A DNA stretch of 64,000 bases, taken from Hydnum rufescens UP504 (lineage: Eukaryota; Basidiomycota; Agaricomycetes; Cantharellales; Hydnaceae). Numbering within the stretch: position 1 is the stretch's first letter; each line of letters opens with the position of its first letter. Below the pieces are notes generated by a model, which was not told where the DNA came from, searched no databases, and saw only the letters and a program-made list of their open reading frames with translations. Of this stretch, positions 55,603 through 64,000 are shown one piece after another. Where the stretch lies: assembly GCA_014904985.1 (NCBI GenBank), contig MU129141.1:1-64000 (forward strand), given 5' to 3'. A program made the translations under genes and the position numbers.

Positions 55603-56640
55603 TATGTTTTTTTTTCTTTTTTCTTTTTTTACTAATGTATTTATTATTCTAGGTCATCGCATTACGCTCGATCGACAGACCCACATGAACCCCCACCAGC
55701 ACCCGCCAGAACTGATGACGATGATACCGGAAAAGAGGAGGCACCACACACCCGCTGCGGCGGGGTGTAGGTAAGTGTATTTTTTTTCATTCTTTACTAA
55801 TGTATTTATTATTCTAGGTCACACTCGATCGACAGACCCGCACGAATCCCGCACTGGCACCCGCCAGAACCGACGATGATGATTACCGGGGCGAGATACG
55901 CGAGCGCACACAGCCACACAAGACCCCAACGATCGACTATCTGCCACTAATAAAACGAGGCCTCAAATACGGTGCCACACACCCGCTTTGGCGGGTGTGT
56001 GGCAATATTAGGTGAGTATTTTCTTCATGGGGTGTACCACGACGCCAAAAGAGCAGCACCAGCTGCTCTTTTGGTGTTGCTTGTATTATTTTTTTTACTA
56101 ACATATCCACTATTTTAGGCTCTTTCTCCCTCCCCGAAACCCTGCCCCAATCAAAGCAGAGACAATGCCTACAGCAAAATATGGAGCGCGCAGCCACCCA
56201 GACCCCAACCCCTGAGTATCAGCGAGCTATAACATGACGACAAATCAGATACAGCACCCACACACCCGCTTTGGTGGGTGTGTGGTGACATCAGGTATGT
56301 CTAATCCACCGGTGCCAAAAGAGCAGCAGGAGCTGCTCTTTTGGCACCCCTCTGTTTTCTTCTTTTTACTCATATTATTTTATCATTGTTCTAGGTCCTT
56401 TCCCTAAGCGAAAACCCGCCCAACAAGGACACGCACGAGCCCTCAACACAAAATTCAATGCGCAGCCGCCCAAGCCCCAAGTCTTGAACACGACAATGGA
56501 CTTAATCTCATAGCACACACCTGCCGCGGCGGGTGTGTGGTAATAGTTGTAAGTTCAATGGCGCCCAAAGAGCAGCAGTAGCTGCTCTTTGGGCACTACT
56601 TCTGTTTTTTCTAAAACTAATGTATTCTTAATCATTCTAG
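55602..56640 (+). repeat. Hairpin-intron array 2, right half (plus strand)
   Basis: Divergent partner of the left half. GC-rich hairpins at 55744-55769 (imperfect), 55973-56004, 56256-56287 and 56513-56540; GCAGC hairpins at 56042-56076, 56311-56348 and 56559-56596. Intron-like stretches on the plus strand: 55602-55652, 55771-55817, 56012-56118, 56295-56394 and 56549-56640, with GTATGT, GTAAGT or GTGAGT donors, ACTAAT / CTAAC branch-like sites and TTCTAG or TTTTAG acceptors. The exon 55818-56011 is open for 64 codons (VTLDRQTRTNPALAPARTDD...). The next exon is open except for one TGA where CGA would restore it. Confidence 0.8.
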
Positions 56641-57271
56641 GTGTCCTCTCGATCTATGAAACCCCACGACAAGAACAGAGCTGAGGTCCAAGGTGAAACA
56701 CGGACCTGCGCAGCCACCTGCAACCCGATATGAACACCCAATCAAAACCCGTGTGAATGCCACCCTATCCTTGCAGCCACACATCCTGTTGCCCCTCCTT
56801 GCATGAAAACTCACCCAATGAGAACATGGCAAGGCCCCCACATGAAATCTGACTTATATTGTATATAATTATAATAAATAAATAAATAAATGTTAAATAA
56901 TCTTCTGGCCTCTTACTATGGGCCATATACAGAATAGGATGAGGATATTGTCCCATGGGTTTCCCATGGGTTCTCCTCGGGTTTTTCAACCCTGTCATGT
57001 ATCCACGGCTTCTACCCCCGTGAGTCACGGGGGCGGGTTTTCAACCCCGCGGGGTGGGATGTCCTAAATTCCCCTGTGGGAACCCCGTGCAATAGCCTAC
57101 TAAGTACCCTTGGCTTTGGGAACAGGTGGAGGACAAGGTGTTTTCACTTGAATATGTTTCAACTTCTTTGATGAGGGCAGATGTTCTTACAAAGCCCCTT
57201 GAGACAGTAGCCCATTCATGAGTACTTTCACTTCTTGGGCTTGTTTCTGACTCTGCTTTGTAAAGTGGGAG

Positions 57272-57451
57272 TGTTGAAGTTGTGCCCTTGTATTAGTTGT
57301 TTTGTGCTATTCTTGTTTTTGCTTCCTGTTTATGGTTGTTGTGATGGAGACAGATATGGCTTAACTCTTGCTTACATCAAGACTTAAGCCAATCCACTCC
57401 AGTTCCACTCTGGGTGACTGTGTAGGCCTTTCCCATCACTCCACTTGAACA
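57272..57451 (+). repeat. Copia LTR, family 2 (3' LTR of the split element)
   Basis: 180 bp, TGTTGAAGTTGTGCCC...CCACTTGAACA, directly after the polypurine tract AAAGTGGGAG. Confidence 0.88.
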
Positions 57452-57711
57452 TATTTTCACTTGGGATTCAATCTGGTGCACTCCCTAATACACTTTGCTA
57501 TACAGTATGTAAATTCTTTTGTGAATTTTGAAAATTAGGCTTCAATATTAGGTGGATATGGGCCAAATACAATATTTCAAAATGCTGTTCATTGGGCCAA
57601 AACTGGGCACATAAGGTTGACATTTTGCATATTGTGGCAAAATCCGGCGGCAACTCGTGTTATGAAACCGAGAGTAAAATATTTAATCTCCTTTGCATGC
57701 ATTTTACGGGC

Positions 57712-57800
57712 CTAAATCCCGTATCTCCGGGCTTCCGCAACGTCGGCCGGCGTTGAGTTGCGGCGCCGAATTTCCGAATTTTGCTTCCGGATGTCGCCAA
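57712..57800 (+). promoter_or_regulatory. Upstream element shared with the gene at 37685-40366
   Basis: GGGCCTAAA, then GGCCGGCGTTGAGTTG (57745-57760), GGCGCCGAATTTCC and GCTTCCGGATG. The GGCCGG core is 109 bp upstream of the HOOK ATG (57854). The same blocks stand 102 bp upstream of the other gene's ATG. 57452-57711 holds nothing else I recognise. Confidence 0.6.
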
Positions 57801-57853
57801 CATTACGGTGACTTCCGATTTTCCCACGACCCCACAATCACCTCTTCCAACTG

Positions 57854-60800
57854 ATGGAAGCCGAGTCCAAAGCCTTCATTGCCTGGCTTAAAACATACGG
57901 GTTATCACGGCCTGTGCGCACTGTGTCAGATCTTAGTGACGGTGCTGCGTTATTTGACGTTCTCTCTGTGGTGTGCGTTCTCCCTCAATATGAAGTTATG
58001 CGGAAACAACTGAGCATGGATTTCTATTCGATAGCGATGAAGAATACTTCAGGCATCCCACGCGTGGAGCCATTCAAGCTTCAGAGAACTGGGTTCTTCG
58101 ACTGGCTAATCTCAAGCGCCTCTTTCGCTTGATCACCCAGTACTTCGCGGACGTCCTGCACCAACCTGCATCCGCTCTTGGGATCCCTGACCTCCAAGCT
58201 ATCGCCGAGCATCAGGATATTCCCCAAACACTTGAACTATGTCGCCTCACACTCGCCATTGCAGTCCAAGGCGCTCAAAACAAAGAGGTCATTGAGCGCA
58301 TCCAACAACTTGACGAGGAGGACCAGCGAGCTCTAATGCACGCTATCGAGGAAGTCCGTATCCATCCCCACAGTGTATTGTTGATGATGTCCGGAGGCTG
58401 AAGTGTATCTCTAGGTGATGGAAAAAGTCCCAAAGCATGTGGATGCTGCACGGGAGATCAGTATGACGGAGTAGGTCTCTCTCATTATCCGCCCCGGCAA
58501 TCCCCCCTCATTCCCCCAATATTCAGTGATGACCACTATTATCGGATTCAAAGTGAACTCAGCCGCGTGATCTCCGATAAGGAGGTATTGGAGAATGTCT
58601 ACCAAGCCTTGATCTTGGAGCACCGAGACCTCCAAAGCAATTTCGTGAGTATGATACGAAGTACATTACATAGATCCTGACTCAGCCAGCCAAAGGCCAA
58701 CGCATTATCTGATACGGCAGATCTGTCCGCACGCATGCAAGAGGTAGAACGCAAGGCAGACGAACAACGAAACAACAAGACAGACTCTTTGCTACGCGGC
58801 GAGATTGATCGTCTCCAGAGAGAGTTGTGCGTCAAACTTCGCCTTTCCTTGTTACTTTGACTCAGTATTTCAATTCATAAGGCAGAAGAGTGAAGATCAT
58901 CTGGGTTCTACAGAGGCTGATCTGGACAGACATGTTTCACTTATTACGGACTTGACCAAAAAGGTTGCCGACATCCATAATCCACTTCTCCCTTGCTCAT
59001 GGATATTGTTCAGGTTGAGGATCTCCAAATCCAAGCCAACCAGGCCATCAAGCTGAAGGACCAAGTGGATGAGTACGTACTCTACTGCCCCCTTTGGTGT
59101 AGGTAAGATGGCCTAATATTCACTTGTCCAAGATACAAGCACGCTGCAGAAAAGGTTCAGAAGATTGAGAATGTAATGGAAAAATATAAGAAGAAACTGG
59201 AAGAGAGCGCTGATCTTCGGCGCATAGTGAAGGTTAAGCCTTATTTCTCTGCCAGAAGTGTCTTATTGAATCCCCAATATACCCTTAAGACCCTTGAAGA
59301 GCAAAATGCTTCTCTGGTCGACAAGAATGCCGCCCTGGAAGAAGAGTATCGCAAAGTTTCTGCCTTTCGCCCTCTGATGGACTCGTACAAAACTCAAATA
59401 GCGGAACTGGAGAACAAGGCTGCCAGCAAGACAAAAGATTTCGAAAGAATTCGGTTTGAACTCGAGCAAGCCCAGACTCGTCTTGATGTCTTGGCGCAAG
59501 AACGCGCTCAGGATATCGAAGCCCTCGAACTGTATCAGGAACGAGTAAAGGAACTCGAATTATCAGATCCCCGTGCGCGGTCTCGGGCTCGAAGAAATAC
59601 CGCGGAAGGTGGGCCGCTGGGTGAAATGGTGGACGTCGATCTTGCTGAAGATTCAAATCTGGGTGGAGAGTTGGATGATGCTGTCACGGGAAGAACAACT
59701 ACAGATCTCAAGCTCCAAATCCGCCAATTAAAACGAGATCTCCAAGATGCCAGATCCGACTCCGCTGATACTACGAAGGCTCTGATTCTCGAGAATCTAC
59801 TGGATGACGCAAACCGGATGAAATCACGATATGAAGCTGACTACCTCGCTACTCATCGCGAAAAACTATTGTTACAAAGTCAACTAGACGATATCCGAGC
59901 AGGAAAATCGCATGGCGATGGGTGAGTCCCAATCTTCGTAATTGCATCCCGTTATGTTCAGTCCTTCGTCAGTCCCGAAGCTGCAATTGCACTACGACAA
60001 CGATTGAATGAAATCATCCAACAGCTCGACGCTCTTCGGGAGGCGCATGTTTTGTTGCAAGTAGACCACGAAAACCTAACTCGAGAACTGACCGTTGCGA
60101 AATCGGATCGTGCGTGCGTCCCTTAAGTTCTTTGGAGGATATTGACCTGTCCATCCCGCTCCAGTCAACTTGGTCAACAAGGATCAGCTTGATATTTTGG
60201 CAAGCCTTCGCGATTCGGTGAATGAAGACAAGGCTGGTCTCGAGGAAGAGCTTCAGAAGATGCGGTTACACATAAAGGAATTCAGAGAGAAGAACAAGAT
60301 GCAGCTTGAACAGATAAATGAGTTATTGATGGAGAAAGTTCATCTGCAAAGCGACAATATTGGTCAACGAGAAAAAATGTTGGAACGAGAACGTAATTTT
60401 GCGTATGTGCTGTGTAGCCCTCTGCTGTTCTTGATTATAACGCTCCTCGCCAGGGATTTGCGAGCCTCTTTCTCTGGAAAAGATCTTCCCGAGGATACGA
60501 AGGCCAAATTTCTCACAATACACGAGGAGAATATCCAGCTGAAAGAGCAGTTGCAGACTTCTCAGAAAAGTTATTAAAAGCGAGACAGGTATGGTGATTC
60601 TGTAGAAAATAGTTCGGAATTACGTCTGACGTGGTCACGTCGGTAGTTTGTCAAAGAGCAGGACCGTTTGATTAAAGAGAAGAGTCAACAAGCGCAAACT
60701 GGTGTAAGTTCATAATTCTCTCAAATCGCGCTTCACTCAAAGAACAATACACGGACATGGTTCGTCGATTAGTCTACATTCGAGGAAGCCCAAGAGAGCC

Positions 60801-61093
60801 TCCGTGGCAAGATCAAGAACCTAGAAGAGGATACCACAAGGCAGAAGGTTCGATTACACTATCGTGCCAGTGATGTCACGCATTTGCTGACGGGCCCTGT
60901 CTAGCACGTCTTAAAGGAACTGGAGACACGATACCGGAAAGAGCAAATCCTGATGCTCAGTTATGTACACTCACTGGGGATGCAGAACATCCGTGATCAC
61001 CAAAGAGGTCCTCGGCGGATACCTGGCGGCAATATCCCACCCTCGAGCTGGTTGGCACAGCAACGGAAAACCGCACGATCCCTTTATAATTAA
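57854..61093 (+). CDS. HOOK: HOOK family protein, dynein-early endosome adaptor
   Basis: Hook proteins link early endosomes to cytoplasmic dynein (and kinesin-3) for long-range transport in hyphae. The start is the ATG at 57854 (MEAESKAFIAWLKTYGLSR). N-terminal HOOK domain (~150 aa): exon 1 57854-57970, exon 2 58015-58353 with ENWVLRLANLKRLFRLITQY and LELCRLTLAIAVQGAQNKEV, exon 3 58415-58470, exon 4 58527-58644 (RVISDKEVLENVYQALI). Exons from 58690 on form long coiled coils: RMQEVERKADEQR, the 59176-59925 stretch (QNASLVDKNAALEEEYRKV; LKLQIRQLKRDLQDARSD), about 59970-60110, 60170-60400 and 60450-60590. The C-terminus (EQILMLSYVHSLGMQNI ... WLAQQRKTARSLYN) ends at TAA 61091-61093 and fits the fungal Hook C-terminal, cargo-complex-binding region. 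Some exon borders between 58840 and 60950 are inferred. No frame break was noted. Confidence 0.9.
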
Positions 61094-61322
61094 TCTCTAT
61101 CTCATTGGGATCACTTAGCAGTCTTTGGTCAGTCAGCAGACACCTATATTTGAACTCATTTCTAGCCATAACGGACAGACTGGGTTTACTGTTTTCACGT
61201 TGGGCCAGATTATATTTAGCTTGATAGAATCCCGATTGCCTAGGAATACAGTCACCCGATGTTAAATAGTTACAATTGAAAGTCAAACATGGCGAAAGTT
61301 CAGAACTCTTCAGGCACCCAGT

Positions 61323-62652
61323 TCAGCCGACATTGAAGTTAAGTTTCAAGCAAACACACTCACGAAGACGCATTCCTTGGTGAGCTGCGATCACATTCAC
61401 GCCCAGACATTCTACTCGGAGCAACTCTCTGATTTCTCCAACTATCACATCAATGATGTTACTGCTTGGCTCCAAATGTTCCATGGGCTCCTTACAATGT
61501 ATCACCACCAATGTTACACCAACGAGGACACCCACAAGATCACAGTCTTCAGCTAGCCCTGCATTAATAGAAAGGGAACCTTGTCTGGCAATAGCAACTT
61601 CCCTAGCCAGTGCCTTCATTTCATCCACTACATGCGGAGGGGAAAGGTGTCCGTATAACTCTGCCGGTGGACGCGATTTCCTCCACGAACATTCAAGGAA
61701 AACGTGGGTCAATCGGGCTGCAAGGATTAGGGGTGCTGCTGATCTCCAAACGGCATGGGTCTGAGGATTTGCGGATATGGAATCAGGTTCAACATCGCCA
61801 AAGAAAAGAAATTCTTGAAAAGTCGTCTCGTTGCGAACGAAGAAGGCTGTGCTCTCATAGACGACTTGACCGACCAAGCCATGAGAGATTGGAAAAAGGC
61901 GAGCAGATAGATTTGGGGCGACACCACGATATGGTCCAAAGGCCTCCATCCTAACAGGAGAAAAAGAAAGTTCGAGCCCCTGGATCACGCTGAGAAATGA
62001 ATACTTACGAGTCGTAAACATATCCGTGTGAGAGAACCAGCTCCTCCTTCCTGCGAGCGAGGCGTGGCCAAAGTTTCTGACCATCGAATACTGACTCTAA
62101 ATCGCGGATTACACTCTCCAAAGCAGCAATATGCCGTGGTACGGGGCTGGCAGTTGCACCGGCACCAAGAATGAGGCCATTTACGTGGTCAAGGTGCGCA
62201 TGGCTCACTAAGAAAGTTCTATTCCGATTGCTCAATTTTGACCGAAGGTCTCCCAATGAGGCACGAACCGAATCCACGAATAAATTCGACCGGCTCGCAA
62301 TGATGGAGCGTCGTTGTCCTCTAGTGATTCTCCTTTCACGAAGGGATCCAATGAATCTTCCTTGAAGATGGATGGATCTCGCACGAGAAGCTCTGTTAAA
62401 GCTCCCAGGCCCGATCCTATGTGGAACAATTAAGTGCAGTGGGGTGGGTGAGGGTGAGGGTTAACGTTTGAACCAACCTGCTTCCACAGCCAGTATACCA
62501 TCCATCCAGCGAGATTGTTGGGTTTTGAAGAGATACCTTCGATTGCAGCATAAGCGCTACGATTGGCAACAGGATGATTTAATTACAGACGAAGAAAGGT
62601 TACGCTCGTCTGGACCTCCGCCACAACCGAGAATAACAAGATGGAAAGACAT
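61323..62652 (-). CDS. PDE1: Class II (low-affinity) 3',5'-cyclic-AMP phosphodiesterase
   Basis: Hydrolyses cAMP to AMP and damps cAMP/PKA signalling; cytosolic. Minus-strand exons: 62652-62591, 62536-62478, 62416-62269, 62218-62009, 61950-61323. They sum to 1107 nt and keep phase, giving 368 aa, close to the yeast Pde1 length. The start ATG at 62652 gives MSFHLVILGCGGGPDERNLS, the family's N-terminal signature. The metal-binding signature SHAHLDHVNGL (H-x-H-L-D-H, metallo-beta-lactamase type) is in exon 4; VFDGQKLWPRL follows. Exon 5 has FFGDVEPDSISANPQ and FLECSWRKSRPPAELYGHLS, both family landmarks. Convergent with HOOK (230 bp apart) and divergent from RRP17 (start codons 73 bp apart), so PDE1 and RRP17 likely share a promoter. 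Confidence 0.93.
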
Positions 62653-62725
62653 CGCGCGGTGCAAGGTGCTTGAGCAGGGGACTTGCCGGTCACACAAAGG
62701 CAACCGTTACACCCTTCAGGTGCTG
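62653..62725. promoter_or_regulatory. Compact bidirectional promoter between PDE1 and RRP17
   Basis: Only 73 bp separate the two divergent start codons. No TATA box is visible. Transcription start sites of each gene may lie inside the other's transcribed region. Confidence 0.5.
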
Positions 62726-63117
62726 ATGATTGTGATTGCCAATATTCTCATGCAGCAGAAAAGGGCCAGTGCTGCTAAACAGAAAACAAAGCACAAAGAT
62801 GAAGTGAAAGAGATTGTATTCGATGACAATGCCAGGCGGTATGTCAATCCTAGACCCCAGGCGCTCAGCGACTTACACGCTTTTTCTTCAACAGGGAGTT
62901 TCTGACAGGTTTTAACAGGCGGAACCTGCTTAAGGAGGCCAAAATAGCAAGAGCCAAAGAAAAACAGCGCACTGAACGTCTAGAATTGCATCGCCAAGTG
63001 ACAGCTCCTTATTCCCAACTGTTGTATAACACTCTCACGTCGCAATCTTCTTAGAGGCGCAGAGAACTTACGGAAAGGGCTATTCGAAATCACGAAGCAG
63101 TAGAAGCCTCATACTGA
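62726..63117 (+). CDS. RRP17: Nop25/RRP17 family ribosomal RNA-processing protein
   Basis: Nucleolar protein of 60S-subunit biogenesis (Nop25/Rrp17 family, reported as a 5' exonuclease in yeast). Exons 62726-62838, 62895-62997, 63055-63117 sum to 279 nt (92 aa) with phase kept. The start ATG at 62726 is the first in frame near the family N-terminus; an alternative is 62750. The signature runs across intron 1: KEIVFDDNARR / EFLTGFNRRNL, then the basic helix AKIARAKEKQRTERLELHRQ, then RRRELTERAIRNHEAVEASY. The protein is shorter than the usual ~200 aa because the stop follows soon after the core, so a downstream exon may be missed. Divergent from PDE1. Confidence 0.8.
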
Positions 63118-64000
63118 AATGTGGACAAAGGTTGAGATTTACGTTTTCCAGGTGATGCATTTAGGACTGGGGACCAATGTCTCATCCTCAAGATGAACAA
63201 GTTGCCTTTGAAGATGAGGATCACCTTGCTGCTGTCACTGTTGTCCAAGGCTTCAATCTACAGGAGGGTTAGGATCTAATGACTGGATTATCGACTTCCA
63301 GCTACCTTTTTGGTTCTTTGAAACTGTGAATTCTTAAATCACTAAGAATTGTTGTGAGCCCTATGGATACCTGATGTGATCTTGCCACTCTTTCCATCTC
63401 CTGTCCTTCATAGCAGAATCAGGAATATACATAAGGAAGAGAATAAACCTAAAGTCTGAATGTGTCCAAACAACCAAATTTGAGATATAGCTTGATATGA
63501 GATGATACATAATTCTTTTTCTTGCTATAATTTAGTATAATGTAAAAGTTAACACAGTAACAGCCATAAGTGCTATAATGGCTATAATGGTTGTTTTCAA
63601 TATAGTTTGCATGAAGGTTGTAATGGTTACATTAATAGTACCTGAGAGTTAAGGATACAGCACTTACAAGATAATAAGCATTACTGGCACCAAAGGCATA
63701 CCTCCACCCCCCTGGGCTTCAGCCCAGAATCCTTTCAGACCTTAACATCACTCATATCTGCTTACTAATTCCCATTGTCTCATTTACCTTATCTAATAAC
63801 CTTATTTAATGCTAGTCTCATTCATAAACTCATTGTTCTGAAGGCAAATTGAACTTCTGCCTCTTCAAGTATATCTCATGTTTCAGATAACACTTACAGC
63901 AATATTAACTAGCCTTTTAGCACTTGGTCATCCAAAAGGGGAAGTATGACCAGTAGCTCAGCTAAAGCAAATCCAAGTGGCCCAATCCCTCATTTGAATG
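63118..64000. other. No gene recognised
   Basis: AT-rich intergenic sequence with short 'ataatgg' / 'gtaatgg' repeats near 63560-63640. No exon chain supported. Confidence 0.4.

Larger units (their letters stand above)
53727..57099. mobile_element. Non-autonomous hAT-like DNA transposon carrying a captured gene fragment
   Basis: 3373 bp. The left end TAGGGTATTGCACGGGGTT and the inverted right end TAGGCTATTGCACGGGGTT differ at one of 19 positions. The element is flanked by an exact 8-bp duplication CTAAGT AC (53719-53726 and 57100-57107). An 8-bp duplication and TAGGG-type ends are hallmarks of hAT. Subterminal GC-rich palindromes occur on both sides (53741-53800, 56985-57065). No transposase is encoded. 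The interior consists of two divergent hairpin-intron arrays around a UDP-glucose 6-dehydrogenase fragment. It is inserted in a copia RNase H. Confidence 0.88.
53584..57271 (+). pseudogene. Copia (family 2) RNase H fragment, split by the hAT-like element
   Basis: Left part 53584-53726 encodes WFQNFMSELGYPPSG, WLDNQSAI, then after a one-base shift NPEHHSQMWHLLPKY. Right part 57108-57271 continues PWLWEQVEDKVFSLEYVSTS, LMRADVLTKPLE, and ends at the polypurine tract AAAGTGGGAG before the LTR. Deleting 53727-57099 and one copy of CTAAGTAC joins the two halves in frame (HLLPKY/PWLWEQVE), which matches the RNase H of the family-1 element (HLLLSYHWIRDQVE). This fixes the hAT insertion point to the base. 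Confidence 0.9.

Noticed and set aside
54205..56600. CRISPR-like array (regular palindromic repeats)
   Set aside because: The genome is fungal, repeats are two alternating hairpin types with long, related spacers, and splice-like motifs are present.

Overview
The window looks like nuclear DNA of a filamentous basidiomycete, probably an Agaricomycete. The evidence is short (about 45-60 nt) GT-AG introns throughout, single-copy genes of fungal type (HOOK dynein adaptor, Dnf-type P4-ATPase, class II cAMP phosphodiesterase, RRP17/Nop25) and a heavy load of nested gypsy, copia and hAT elements. Two 25-N runs (22925-22949, 52320-52344) mark scaffold joins.

Layout. 1-5.3 kb: gene-free repeat relics, including an array of intron-like units with paired hairpins (3.0-4.2 kb). 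5.3-15.6 kb: a ~2.4-kb fold-back element with ~0.88-kb inverted arms, split by a complete 7.9-kb Ty3/gypsy element with a 5-bp target duplication (AACTG). 15.6-22.9 kb: repeats, a probable solo LTR, and unrecognised minus-strand coding fragments. 22.95-36.3 kb: one large inverted duplication. Its right arm holds a nearly intact P4-ATPase gene; its left arm, which starts at an N gap, is a noisy, deletion-rich reverse complement of the same locus and may be an assembly artefact. 37.7-40.4 kb: a convergent gene of unknown function. 40.4-57.5 kb: nested and shuffled copia elements of two LTR families. One family-2 relic is interrupted by a 3.37-kb hAT-like element (8-bp target duplication CTAAGTAC) that carries a rearranged UDP-glucose 6-dehydrogenase fragment flanked by two divergent arrays of the same hairpin/intron architecture seen at 3-4 kb. 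57.8-63.1 kb: a compact host block with HOOK (+), PDE1 (-) and RRP17 (+); PDE1 and RRP17 diverge from a 73-bp gap.

The most informative signals are these. (1) Hairpin-intron arrays at two loci. (2) Nearly all differences between the two gypsy LTRs, nearly all gypsy stop codons (TGA where CGA is expected), and two lost catalytic aspartates fit CpG deamination, pointing to methylation-driven decay. (3) The 22.95-36.3 kb palindrome is probably a fold-back read artefact. (4) A conserved sequence lies about 100 bp upstream of two unrelated genes. The host genes do not form a pathway: HOOK (endosome transport), the P4 flippase (membrane asymmetry), PDE1 (cAMP turnover) and RRP17 (rRNA processing) are ordinary housekeeping genes between transposon islands.
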